60,679 nucleotides of DNA from contig JBGPOP010000028.1 of NCBI GenBank assembly GCA_041488095.1, forward strand, positions 1 through 60,679. The letters are read 5' to 3'. Origin of the DNA: DASYPQ01 sp041488095 (GTDB lineage: Bacteria; Planctomycetota; UBA1135; GCA-002686595). Each line of letters opens with the position of its first letter. The first letter of the stretch is position 1. The translations under genes and the position numbers were made by a program. Below, piece after piece: positions 24,589 to 32,866 of the stretch. Under the pieces are notes generated by a model, which was not told the origin of the DNA, ran no database searches, and saw only the letters and a list, made by a program, of their open reading frames with translations.

Positions 24589-25578
24589 ATGAAGAACGAG
24601 CCGAAGAAGCTCTGCCTCCTCTTGCCGCTCCTGGCTCTCCTCGCGGTCTCGTGCGGCCAGGAGGCTGCTCCGAGCGCGGTCCGTCCTCCCCGACCGGTCG
24701 TCCAGAAGGACGGGGTCCGGACCGACTTCTGGGATGCCGCCAAGACGCACAAGAAGCAGGAGGGCGAGATCCGCGGCGGCAAGCCGGACGGCGATTGGAA
24801 CTCGTGGTACGAGAACGGCCAGCCCGAGAAAACGGCGCAATTCGCGGACGGCGTCCTCGACGGTCTCACCCTGGAGTGGTACCCGAACGGCCAGAAGAAG
24901 AGCCAGCACACCTGGTCCAAGGGCAAGCTCGTCGGCGTCGGCACGGTGTGGCACGAGAACGGACAGAAGAAGACCGAGACCACCTACGTCGACGGCGTAG
25001 CGCGCGGCCCGATGACCGAGTGGTACGAGGACGGGAAGGTCCTCCGCCAAGGGACAGTGGAAGGGGACCGGCAGCAGGGCCACTGGGTGAAGTACCACCC
25101 GACCGGCGAGAGGGAGATCGAGGGCGACTTCCAAGGCGGCAAGGAGGAGGGCCACTTCATGTCCTGGCACGCGAACGGGCAGAAGTCCTCCGAGGGCGAC
25201 TACCGGGGCGGGCTGCAGGTCGGGCCGTGGAAGACGTGGTACCCGAGCGGCCGCGACGAGAAGGAGGGCGTGTTCGTCGACGGCAAGAACGACGGGCCCT
25301 GGACGCGCTGGTACGAGAACGGCCAGATCATGGAGAAGGCCGTGTTCCAGCGCGGGGTCTTCGACGGCGAGTACCTGTCGAACGCCCCCAGCGGGTCTCC
25401 GACGTCCGCGGGGACGTTCAAGGCCGGCAAGCGCGAGGGCGAGTGGCGCTACTTCCAGGCCGACGGCTCTCTCGACGGAAAGAAGAGCGGCGTCTACGCC
25501 GCGGACGTCCGAGCGGGGGATCTGCCGGGCCAGCCCGCGATCCCGCCTGCCGCCGGGGAAAAAGGGGAGAGGAAGTGA
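24589..25578 (+). CDS. MORN-repeat lipoprotein
   Basis: Protein of 329 residues. A lipoprotein signal (LLALLAVSC) is followed by about ten MORN_2-type repeats of 24 residues with the core WYENGQ..., for example WNSWYENGQPEKTAQFADG, LEWYPNGQKKSQHTW and TRWYENGQIMEKAVF. Annotation pipelines often label such proteins 'YwqK family antitoxin', but a secreted repeat lipoprotein fits better; the repeats probably form an extended beta structure in the periplasm or on the surface. ATG 24589 (or ATG 24580) puts the lipobox in place. The last codons overlap the GTG of glyA (GTGA), giving tight translational coupling with a cytoplasmic enzyme, which is odd in function. Confidence 0.85.
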   Translation: MKNEPKKLCLLLPLLALLAVSCGQEAAPSAVRPPRPVVQKDGVRTDFWDAAKTHKKQEGEIRGGKPDGDWNSWYENGQPEKTAQFADGVLDGLTLEWYPNGQKKSQHTWSKGKLVGVGTVWHENGQKKTETTYVDGVARGPMTEWYEDGKVLRQGTVEGDRQQGHWVKYHPTGEREIEGDFQGGKEEGHFMSWHANGQKSSEGDYRGGLQVGPWKTWYPSGRDEKEGVFVDGKNDGPWTRWYENGQIMEKAVFQRGVFDGEYLSNAPSGSPTSAGTFKAGKREGEWRYFQADGSLDGKKSGVYAADVRAGDLPGQPAIPPAAGEKGERK

Positions 25579-26894
25579 GCGGGAAGCCGGGAGCCGCGCG
25601 CGCGACGCAGGATCCTCCCGCCAGCGTGCCCCGCACCGACGTCGAGGTCTGGGCGGCCATCGAGGCCGAGGTCGGGCGTCAGGAGGCGCAGCTCGAGCTG
25701 ATCGCCTCGGAGAACCACGCCTCGGCCGAGGTGATCGCCGCGATGGGCACGGCCCTGACCAACAAGTACGCCGAGGGCTACCCGGGACGGCGCTACTACG
25801 GCGGATGCGAGCACGTCGACACGGTCGAGGAGCTCGCGCGCGAGCGGGCCAAGGCGCTCTTCGGCTGCACCCACGTCAACGTCCAGCCCCACAGCGGCAC
25901 CCAGGCGAACGTCGCCGCGCTCATGGCGCTCGCAGCCCCGCGGGATCGCGTGCTGTCGATGTCGCTCGACCACGGGGGGCACCTCTCGCACGGGCATCCG
26001 AAGAACTTCACGGGGCTCTTCTACGAGGTCGTGAGCTACGGCGTCGAGAAGGAGAGCGAGCGCCTGGACATGGAGCGCGTGCGTGCGATCGCGCGCGAGG
26101 TGCGGCCCAAGGTGATCATCGCCGGGGCGAGCGCGTACTCGCGCACGCTCGACTTCCCGGCCTTTGCCGACGTCGCGCGCGAGGTCGGAGCGAAGCTGCT
26201 CGTCGACATGGCCCACATCGCCGGGCTCGTCGCCGCGAAGGTCCACCCGACCCCCGTCGGGCACGCCGATGTCGTCACGCTGACCACCCACAAGACGCTG
26301 CGCGGCCCGCGCGGCGGGATGATCCTCACCGGCGCGGAGTGGATCAAGGCGATCAACAGCGCCGTGTTCCCCGGCGGGCAGGGCGGGCCGCTGATGCACG
26401 TGATCGCGGCCAAGGCCGTGGCGCTGCGCGAGGCCCTCGATCCCTCGTTCGTCACCTACCAGCGGGCGGTGGTCGAGAACGCGCGCGCGCTCGCGGCGGG
26501 GTTGTCGGCTCGCGGCCTGAGGATCGTCTCGGGCGGCACGGACAACCATCTGATGCTCGTCGATGTCACGCGGGTGGGCCTCTCGGGGAAACAGGCCGAG
26601 GACCTGCTCCACGCCGTCGACATCACCTGCAACAAGAACCTGATCCCCTACGACTCGCGCCCGCCCATGGAGGCCTCGGGCATCCGCCTGGGCACCGCCG
26701 CGATCACCACGCGCGGGCTCTCGAGGGAGCACATGGCCGGGCTCGCGGGTTGGATCGCGGACGTCCTCTCGCGCCCCGGCGACGAGGCCACCGCGAAGCG
26801 GGTGCGGGGCGAAGTGGCCGAAGTCGCGCGCGCGTGCCCGATCTACAGGGGCTACGAGGGCTACGGTCGCGGCGAGGTCCGCGTCCGCACGTAG
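25575..26894 (+). CDS. glyA: Serine hydroxymethyltransferase
   Basis: Protein of 439 residues, normal for GlyA (about 420) with a 25-residue N-terminal extension. It interconverts serine and glycine with tetrahydrofolate, supplying one-carbon units. Evidence: ELIASENHASAEVIAAMG, NKYAEGYPGRRYYGGCEHVD, VDMAHIAGLVAA, the PLP lysine (about residue 240) in TLTTHKTLRGPRGGM, and SGIRLGTAAITTRG. The GTG start at 25575 overlaps the stop of the MORN gene and is preceded by the strong Shine-Dalgarno GGGGAGAGG. Its 3' end overlaps the convergent small gene by about 34 bases. Confidence 0.97.
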   Translation: MSGKPGAARATQDPPASVPRTDVEVWAAIEAEVGRQEAQLELIASENHASAEVIAAMGTALTNKYAEGYPGRRYYGGCEHVDTVEELARERAKALFGCTHVNVQPHSGTQANVAALMALAAPRDRVLSMSLDHGGHLSHGHPKNFTGLFYEVVSYGVEKESERLDMERVRAIAREVRPKVIIAGASAYSRTLDFPAFADVAREVGAKLLVDMAHIAGLVAAKVHPTPVGHADVVTLTTHKTLRGPRGGMILTGAEWIKAINSAVFPGGQGGPLMHVIAAKAVALREALDPSFVTYQRAVVENARALAAGLSARGLRIVSGGTDNHLMLVDVTRVGLSGKQAEDLLHAVDITCNKNLIPYDSRPPMEASGIRLGTAAITTRGLSREHMAGLAGWIADVLSRPGDEATAKRVRGEVAEVARACPIYRGYEGYGRGEVRVRT

Positions 26895-27088
26895 CCCAGG
26901 CTCTTCAGGACCTCGAACACCTCGCTCCAATTCGGGAAGGGGCGCTGGTGGGTGCGCTTGTAGTGGTCCATCGCGGTGATGAACTCGAGGACGTCGGGAG
27001 GCATCTCGTCCGGCCGCATCGAGGCCGCCTTCTCCGACTCGGGGTCGTCGCTCTTGCGGGGCTTGGTCTTCTTGCGCGTCGTCGCCAT
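26861..27088 (-). CDS. Small conserved hypothetical protein
   Basis: Protein of 75 residues. A Lys-rich N-terminus (TTRKKTKPRKSDD) leads to a compact helical region, MPPDVLEFITAMDHYKR then PFPNWSEVFEVLKSLGY. I recognise this as a short protein type recurring in planctomycetes, without known function. ATG 27088 starts it; ATGs within the frame could give shorter forms. It is convergent with glyA and overlaps its last 34 bases, an arrangement that would shield a real but very short gene from notice. Confidence 0.65.
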   Translation of the reverse strand: MATTRKKTKPRKSDDPESEKAASMRPDEMPPDVLEFITAMDHYKRTHQRPFPNWSEVFEVLKSLGYVRTRTSPRP

Positions 27089-27217
27089 GGGGGGTCGATG
27101 GAGCGGGCGTGAGGAGGCTGCCGGACGGATCCTGCATCGACCGACGCACGCGCCGTTCTGAAGTTGGCCCGGATCTTTCACGAGGCGTGAGGCAACACGC
27201 CATCGCATCGTTCGGAC

Positions 27218-27516
27218 GTGGGCTTGGTGACACGAGACGTGCGGCGCATGGCCGACACCGACGCGCACCTGTGCGACGAGGTGCTCCCGCACGTCCCGAT
27301 GCGCCAGTGGGTGCTCTCGCTCCCTTTCCGCATCCGCTACCTGCTGGCCTACGAGGCCAAGCTCCGTGCAGCGGTCCGTCGCATCTTCGTGCGCACGATC
27401 CTCGGTTGGCCACGCGAGCGTGCGGCGAGCGCGGGCAGACCCGGTGGCCGATCGGGCGCCGTCGTCCTCGCCCGACACTGGGGTGGCGCCCCGCGTCTCG
27501 AGCCCGTGCCTTCAGA
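27218..27516 (+). pseudogene. Remnant of an IS91-type (Y2/HUH) transposase
   Basis: About 100 residues match the region after the N-terminal zinc finger of IS91-family transposases: RRMADTDAHLCDEVLPHVP, MRQWVLSLPFRIRYLLAYEA, IFVRTILGWPRER and, less well kept, GGRSGAVVLARHWGGAPRLE. The zinc-finger cysteines upstream and the HUH and tyrosine motifs downstream are missing, so it cannot encode an active enzyme. It runs straight into repeat copy A. Confidence 0.75.
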
Positions 27517-27709
27517 GGTGTGGGTAGGGAAGTCCTGCGTCCCGACCCTGCGGTAGACCGCCGAGACCTCCGCGAGCGCTCGTGAACCCGAGCTCCACGG
27601 CCTTCCGGTCCGCCAGACACTCGCCAGCGCCGCTCGGGGCAGGCGCCGGCTACCACCAAGAGGTTCCACGGGGGCAGGCTGATCCCAGCCACATTCGCTT
27701 CGATGTCTT
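27496..27709 (+). repeat. Direct repeat copy A (about 215 bp)
   Basis: This closely matches 31604-31819 in the same orientation, with scattered substitutions and one- or two-base indels. The best block is an exact run of 33 bases ending at 27600, containing GCGCTCGTGAACCCGAGC. The right end reaches the possible ATG at 27703 of the eight-haem cytochrome gene; the left end overlaps the transposase remnant. Confidence 0.85.
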
Positions 27710-27726
27710 ATGCTCTTGCCCCCGAG

Positions 27727-30090
27727 ATGCCGAGAACTCGAGCAGGCCGATTCGCGATCGCCGCGGTGCTCGTGGTCTCAGGCGTTGCGGCCTTTGGATC
27801 TTGGGTCGCTTGGCGCGCCTGGCGCGGAGGATCGGGGCGTGCGGCCGCGACCGCGGCGTCTCTCGCCGGCGCCCAGTACGTCGGTCGCGCGGCCTGCGCC
27901 GACTGCCACGAGACCGAGACCGCGCTCTGGAAGGGCTCGGATCACGACCTGGCCATGCAGGTCCCCGACGAGAAGACGGTGCTCGGGGACTTCTCGGGCT
28001 CCACCTACGAGCACTTCGGCGTCACGTCGACCTTCACGCGGCGCGATGGGAAGTACTTCGTGACGACCGACGGTCCCGACGGCAAGCCGGCCGAGTTCGA
28101 GGTCGCGTACACCTTCGGCGTCCATCCCCTGCAGCAGTACCTGCTGCGCATGCCCCAAGGTCGCCTTCAGGCGCTCAACGTCTGCTGGGACACGCGGACC
28201 AGGGAGCAGGGCGGACAGCGCTGGTTCCATCTCTACCCCGACGAGGCGATCCCCGCCGGCGACGTGCTTCACTGGACGGGTCCCGCGCAGAACTGGAACC
28301 ACATGTGCGCCGAGTGCCACTCGACGAACGTGCACAAGGGCTGGATTCCAGCCGAGAGCCGCTTCGAGACGACCTTCTCGGAGCTCGATGTCTCGTGCGA
28401 AGCCTGCCACGGTCCCGCCTCGGCCCACGTGACCTGGGCCCGCGACCACGGCGCGAGCCGCGGAAGCGGCGGCGTGCCGAAGCTCACCGCCGCCGAGATG
28501 GGGCTCGTCGCCGACCTCACCGAGCCGCCTTCGGCGTGGATCCCCGATCCCAAGACCGGCATCGCCCACCGCGAGCGGCCGCGGCAGTCGAAGGCCGAGA
28601 TCGAGACGTGCGCGCGCTGCCATGCGCGGCGCGCGCTGCTCTTCGAGGACTATCGCGCCGGGCAGCCGCTGCTCCAGACGCACGAGCCCGCACTGCTCGA
28701 CGCGCTCCTCTACCACGCCGACGGGCAGCAGATGGACGAGGACTACGAGTACGGCTCCTTCCTGCAGAGCCGGATGTACGCATCCGGCGTCTCGTGCGGC
28801 GACTGCCACGAGGTGCACGGCGTCCGGCGCCCGAGCGACCCCGACCGGGTCTGCTTCATCTGCCACCTGCCCGCCCGATTCGACAGCCCCGACCACCATC
28901 ACCACGAGAATGGGACCCAGGGCGCGAGCTGCGTCGAGTGCCACATGCCGTCGAAGAACTACATGGTCGTCGACGGACGGCGCGACCACTCCTTCCGCGT
29001 GCCGCGCCCCGACCTCACGCTGAAGATCGGGACGCCCAACGCGTGCAGCGGCTGCCACGCCGACAAGGACGCGCGCTGGGCGAACGATGCGGTCGCGAAG
29101 TGGTATCCGCACGGGCGCTCGACGACCCCCCACTACGGCGAGGCCCTGCAGGCCGGCCGCCGCGGGATGCCGGGGGCGGAGGTTTCGCTCGCGCAGCTCG
29201 TCGACGATCCTCTCCAGCCGGCGATCGCGCGCGCGAGCGCGCTCGAACTCCTGGGGGATCTGCTCGGGCCGTCTTCGCTGGCGACGCTCGAGCGCGCGCT
29301 AGGGGACGAGGACGGGCTCGTGCGCGCCGCGGCCGTGGACGCGCTCGGCGCGCTGCCTCCCGCCGTCCGCGTGGGCCTCGAATCCCCGCTGCTCGCCGAT
29401 CCGCTGCGGGTCGTCCGCATCGAAACCGCGAGCGCCTTGGCGGCCGACGCGAAGCAGATCCCTGCCGACCTGCGCCCGATCTTCGATAAGGCCCTGGCTG
29501 AGTACCGTGCGGCGCAGGCGACGAACGCCGACCGGCCGGAGGCCCATGCGAACCTCGGATCGCTCGAGCTGCGCCTCGGGAATCGCGCCGCGGCGCGGCG
29601 CGAGTACGAGGAAGGCCTGCGCCTCGGGCCGTGGTTCACCGGGCTGTGGGTCAACCTGGCCGATCTCCTGCGGGAGGAGGGCGACGACGCCGAGGGCGAG
29701 AGGGTGCTGCGCCGCGGACTCGAGGTCGCTGCCTCCAAGACCGACCTGCACCACGCGCTGGGGTTGAACCTCGCGCGGCAGAAGCGCCTGGACGAGGCGC
29801 TGCCGGAGCTCGAGAGCGCCACGAACCTCGCGCCGGAGAACGTCCGCTTCGCCTACGTCTACGGCGTCGCGCTGCTCTCGTCAGGCAAGCCGCGGGATGC
29901 GCTGGCGATCTTCGCGCGGGCGCTCGAGCATCGGCCCGGGGACCGCGGCGTGCTCAGCGCGCTCGCGAGCGTGCACCGCGATCTCGGCGAGCTCCAGCGC
30001 GCGCGCGAGTACGCGCGGCGTCTCGTCGAGGCGGCTCCCGAGGATCCGGAGGCACGGCGACTCCTCGAGGAGCTCGAGGCTGGACGGTGA
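27727..30090 (+). CDS. Eight-haem c-type cytochrome with HEAT and TPR repeats
   Basis: About 787 residues, anchored by an N-terminal hydrophobic segment (FAIAAVLVVSGVAAFGSWVA). Eight CxxCH motifs lie in order: CADCH, CAECH, CEACH, CARCH, CGDCH, CFICH, CVECH and CSGCH, covering about residues 55-450. A short HEAT-like segment follows (ALERALGDEDGLVRAAAVDA), then five or so TPRs (AHANLGSLELRLGNRAAARR, LHHALGLNLARQKRLDEALP). Cytochrome c554-type proteins with TPR tails are widespread in Planctomycetota and Acidobacteriota, and none has a firm function. A periplasmic electron-transfer role is likely. ATG 27727 is preferred over ATG 27703, which lies in the repeat. The gene stands alone between repeat copies. 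Confidence 0.85.
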   Translation: MPRTRAGRFAIAAVLVVSGVAAFGSWVAWRAWRGGSGRAAATAASLAGAQYVGRAACADCHETETALWKGSDHDLAMQVPDEKTVLGDFSGSTYEHFGVTSTFTRRDGKYFVTTDGPDGKPAEFEVAYTFGVHPLQQYLLRMPQGRLQALNVCWDTRTREQGGQRWFHLYPDEAIPAGDVLHWTGPAQNWNHMCAECHSTNVHKGWIPAESRFETTFSELDVSCEACHGPASAHVTWARDHGASRGSGGVPKLTAAEMGLVADLTEPPSAWIPDPKTGIAHRERPRQSKAEIETCARCHARRALLFEDYRAGQPLLQTHEPALLDALLYHADGQQMDEDYEYGSFLQSRMYASGVSCGDCHEVHGVRRPSDPDRVCFICHLPARFDSPDHHHHENGTQGASCVECHMPSKNYMVVDGRRDHSFRVPRPDLTLKIGTPNACSGCHADKDARWANDAVAKWYPHGRSTTPHYGEALQAGRRGMPGAEVSLAQLVDDPLQPAIARASALELLGDLLGPSSLATLERALGDEDGLVRAAAVDALGALPPAVRVGLESPLLADPLRVVRIETASALAADAKQIPADLRPIFDKALAEYRAAQATNADRPEAHANLGSLELRLGNRAAARREYEEGLRLGPWFTGLWVNLADLLREEGDDAEGERVLRRGLEVAASKTDLHHALGLNLARQKRLDEALPELESATNLAPENVRFAYVYGVALLSSGKPRDALAIFARALEHRPGDRGVLSALASVHRDLGELQRAREYARRLVEAAPEDPEARRLLEELEAGR

Positions 30091-30199
30091 ATGCAACCCG
30101 CAGATCATCGTCTGCCCCGCAGGACCCGACGCCGAAGCGGAACCCGCCGCCGGAGTGATCACCACTCATCCTCCCGACGAGTTCCGGGATCCAACCCCT

Positions 30200-30232
30200 G
30201 GGCTGCGGGGAGCCAAGTCCTGCGTCCCGACC
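30200..30232 (+). repeat. Direct repeat copy C (fragment, about 33 bp)
   Basis: This fragment contains CCAAGTCCTGCGTCCCGACC, preceded by GGGCTGCGGG. It matches the part of copy B at about 31622-31655 and of copy A at about 27517-27549, in the same orientation. It lies between the convergent ends of the cytochrome and winged-helix genes. Confidence 0.7.
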
Positions 30233-30273
30233 CCTCTGTGTCAGAGTCGGAAGGAACCGCGATGGGAGGGGGT

Positions 30274-31227
30274 CTACGGACTGTCACGCAGCCAGGACCG
30301 TTTGCGATGCGATCGTGGGCTCGCGAGAGCCTGAGCGCCTGCGCCGCTCGCGAGCCGTTGTTTCCAGATCCGAGCCAACTCTCTCAGCGCAGGCCATGCT
30401 TCACGCCCAGGCGGAGGGACCACCAGAGGCTCGCCGAGGCGGTGCAGATCGGGAAGCACGGCCGAGAGGACTTGCCGAGCCTCCACCGAGCGAACGGCGT
30501 TGGGTGCGCTCGCGAGCCGATCCACGCCGCGCGAGAGGAGCCAAGCCGCCCGACAGGTCGCCAGGAAACTGGTCCGCGTGCGCGGAAGAGGCCCGAAGAC
30601 CTCCTCCAGCGGATCGCGATGGCTGATGCGGTACAGATCCGCTCTCGGGGTCCTCGTCGAGGCGACGAGTCCCGCCCGGGCGAGCCCGACCAGCGCTTCG
30701 GCCGCGTTCCGCTTCGTGCAGCCCGCTTCTTCCGCGATCTCGGCGGCGCTCGAACCGCTGCGTGACTCGGCGAGCAGCAGGACGCGCACGACCTCGGTCC
30801 GCGCCGTCGCTCCGAACGCGGCGCGCAGCCGCAGGCCGACGAGCGCGGGACGATCCTGGAGCACGAGACGGCTCTTGCCCGAGAGCTTCGGGTGATGCAC
30901 CGCTCCCGCGCCCGGCCAGCGCTCGCCCGTCGCGCCGCTCAGCGCGGACGCGTACTCGCGCCAGCCGGGTGCCTCCGGCCAGCTCTTGTGCAGGAAGGCG
31001 AGCCGCGAGCGCGACAGCAGGTCGCGGAATCGCGCGCACCAATCGAGTGACTCGTCGCGCAGGCGCGGGTCGGCGTCGCCCAGGCTCCCCGTGAGCAGGA
31101 TCAGCGCCTCGGGGTCGATGCACCCTTCGGAATGCCGGCGCTTCCAGCCCGATACGCCGAGCTCGGCCCAGGCGATCCAGGCGAAATCGACCAGAGGGTC
31201 GGTCAGGGACGCGCTAGACCTCTTCAT
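30274..31227 (-). CDS. Winged-helix DNA-binding protein
   Basis: Protein of 317 residues. The middle (about 145-215) is a winged-helix domain: TEVVRVLLLAES, SSAAEIAEEAGCTKRNAAEA, LVGLARAGLVASTRT and the wing ADLYRISHRDP. The N-terminal 120 residues (FAWIAWAELGVSGWKRRH, DESLDWCARFRDLLSRSR) are family-specific and of unknown role. ATG 31227 overlaps the last 14 bases of a truncated nucleotidyltransferase-like gene upstream on the same strand, so it was part of a two-gene unit. Genes of this kind paired with nucleotidyltransferases resemble toxin-antitoxin or abortive-infection systems; by that analogy this would be the DNA-binding partner. That is inference. Confidence 0.65.
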   Translation of the reverse strand: MKRSSASLTDPLVDFAWIAWAELGVSGWKRRHSEGCIDPEALILLTGSLGDADPRLRDESLDWCARFRDLLSRSRLAFLHKSWPEAPGWREYASALSGATGERWPGAGAVHHPKLSGKSRLVLQDRPALVGLRLRAAFGATARTEVVRVLLLAESRSGSSAAEIAEEAGCTKRNAAEALVGLARAGLVASTRTPRADLYRISHRDPLEEVFGPLPRTRTSFLATCRAAWLLSRGVDRLASAPNAVRSVEARQVLSAVLPDLHRLGEPLVVPPPGREAWPALRELARIWKQRLASGAGAQALASPRSHRKRSWLRDSP

Positions 31228-31365
31228 CAGAGACCTCCGTCAGCCCGAGGAGCATGAGGGCGGATCCGCCGACGAGGACCACCTCGTGGCGATCTCCGCG
31301 ATGCTCGAGGACCGCGCCGAACGTTCCCAGGGCCCGCTCGACGTCGCTGGCGTCTCCCAAGACCA
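31214..31365 (-). pseudogene. Truncated nucleotidyltransferase (DUF6036/AbiEii-like) fragment
   Basis: Only 50 residues: VERALGTFGAVLEHRGDRHE, then VVLVGGSALMLLGLTEV and a stop five codons later. The hGGSALxLLGL motif is the start of nucleotidyltransferase-fold proteins of the DUF6036/AbiEii kind, which continue with R-x-T-x-D-[ILV]-D; that metal-binding part is missing. ATG 31365. It overlaps the winged-helix gene start, so a deletion probably removed the rest while keeping the junction. Confidence 0.55.
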
Positions 31366-31603
31366 TGCGTGAACTATAGGTTCTCAGTTCGAGAAGGTAA
31401 AGTTCTTGATCCGGGCGAGTCTCCCTGTGCAGGTCGATCGGGAGGCAACCCGACTCCTGTGCGTCCAGAAAACCCCCGCACGCTGTTGGCGTGCCTCTTC
31501 CGCGCGCACGTCGGCCTCCCCACGGAGCCTCCACCCCTCGCTGCTCGTGTTGGGGCGCCGCTCGAACCTGAGCTGGCTTGGTAGCTCGCGACCCTCGTTC
31601 GCA
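31366..31603. other. Intergenic sequence between truncated gene and repeat copy B
   Basis: No gene is recognised here. GCACGC and GCGTGC around TGTTG near 31491 form a short hairpin without a T-run. Confidence 0.35.
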
Positions 31604-31819
31604 TCTCGAGAGCGCGCCTTCAGGGCTGCGGGTACCCAAGTCCTGCGTCTCGACCGTGCGGTAGACCGCCAAGAGTCCTCCGCGAGCGCTCGTGAACCCG
31701 AGCTCCACGCCTTCCGGTCCGCCAGACACTCGCGAGCGCCGCTCGGGGCAGGTGCCGGCTACCACCAAGAAGTCCCACGGGGGTAGGCTGATCCCGGCGT
31801 CACTCGCTTGGATGTCCTT
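31604..31819 (+). repeat. Direct repeat copy B (about 215 bp)
   Basis: Counterpart of copy A (27496-27709), 4.1 kb away in direct orientation. Shared blocks include GCGGTAGACCGCC, CTTCCGGTCCGCCAGACACT and GGCTACCACCAAGA. Like copy A it stops just before a plus-strand open gene, here the HEPN-like one. No protein similarity or terminal inverted repeats are obvious. Confidence 0.85.
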
Positions 31820-31872
31820 CCATGCCCTGCCCCAGCGCTCTCCGACAACCCACCTGCCATTTGAAGCCTGAC

Positions 31873-32637
31873 ATGGACCAGGACGAACACGATGCGCCCG
31901 CCGGGATGACGCCGCTCACCCCGCAGTCGTCCCCGACCTCGCAGCGAGCAACCTCCCTTCCCACCGAGCGTTGGGCTCGTTGGCAGCACGACATCAACGA
32001 GCTGAAAGCGCAGGTGACGAACCTCTACGAGAGGCAGCTCGTGTGGAAGGCATACACGACGTCACTGAAACAGATCGAGATGATCGAGTTGGCATCCATC
32101 CTGCACGACTGGATGATCCACAACTACTCGGACGCGATGACAATTGGCATCCGTCGCCTCATCGACCGGGGCACGACTCGGAACGAGCCGGTCTCCCTCC
32201 ACGAGTTGATCACCGATATCTCCGATCACGTGGCGGACATAACCGTCGCGAACTACGTCGCCGTGTGGCACCCGCGGGATCAATTCGAGGAATCAAGGGC
32301 GGTGAGCGCCTTCACGCAACTGTTTCCGGATGGTCTGCCCACGCAGGACAGCCTGCGAAAGGAAGCCGAACTGATCCGTGCATCGGCCGACACCATTCTC
32401 GTGCACGCCGACAAACGCATCGCACATACTGATCGGGACAGGCCCGCGGCGCTTCCCAAGTGGCGCGACCTCGACGACGCCCTCGAGCTCGTCGCGAAGG
32501 TCTTCCGCCGCTACTTCTTGCTGATCACGTGTGGCGAGTACTTCCTCGACATGATGATCATGCCGTTCGGCTGGGATGCGGCGATCGAGCGCGCATGCCT
32601 GGCTTCCGTGCAACGGCCGACGCCGCGGTCCCCCTGA
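31873..32637 (+). CDS. HEPN/AbiU2-like protein
   Basis: Protein of about 254 residues, almost entirely helical, without signal peptide. Its layout resembles the AbiU2/HEPN-like family: a coiled N-terminal helix (WQHDINELKAQVTNLYERQL), then MTIGIRRLIDRGTTRNEPVS leading to SLHELITDISDHV, and a later HADKRIAHTDRDRP segment. The last is the place where the family has a K-x-[IL]-A-H-x-D motif. The canonical HEPN Arg (R-x4-6-H) is not clear, so catalytic competence as an RNase is doubtful. Codon use is less GC-biased than in neighbouring core genes, suggesting acquisition. ATG 31873 was chosen over ATG 31822. It stands directly after repeat copy B. Confidence 0.55.
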   Translation: MDQDEHDAPAGMTPLTPQSSPTSQRATSLPTERWARWQHDINELKAQVTNLYERQLVWKAYTTSLKQIEMIELASILHDWMIHNYSDAMTIGIRRLIDRGTTRNEPVSLHELITDISDHVADITVANYVAVWHPRDQFEESRAVSAFTQLFPDGLPTQDSLRKEAELIRASADTILVHADKRIAHTDRDRPAALPKWRDLDDALELVAKVFRRYFLLITCGEYFLDMMIMPFGWDAAIERACLASVQRPTPRSP

Positions 32638-32866
32638 GCACACGGAGGGCAATCCGCTGTCCCGCCGCCGGGCGCCTGACGCACCAAGGCCACGAGGTCG
32701 TGTCCCTTGGTCCGACGGGATGACCACCGGGGGATCGCGGCCGGTGCTGAGGTCCTTGGCGAGTGCGCGAGGGAAGATGACCAGGACCACCTGCTCCTCG
32801 CAGAACCGGCATGTGCCTGTGCCGGACTGCTGTCGAGGCATCACCACATTCTCCGTATCACGGAGC

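Noticed and set aside
22866..24983. Frame of the five-haem cytochrome continuing open for about 2 kb upstream of its start
   Set aside because: The stretch lies over the sulfatase-family gene in another frame, is Arg-rich without conserved motifs, and the signal-like segment begins only at 22865. Long open frames are expected at this GC content.
24589..25578. Calling the MORN-repeat protein an antitoxin
   Set aside because: Automatic labels use 'YwqK antitoxin' for MORN_2 proteins, but this one is a signal-bearing lipoprotein and its neighbour is glyA, not a toxin.
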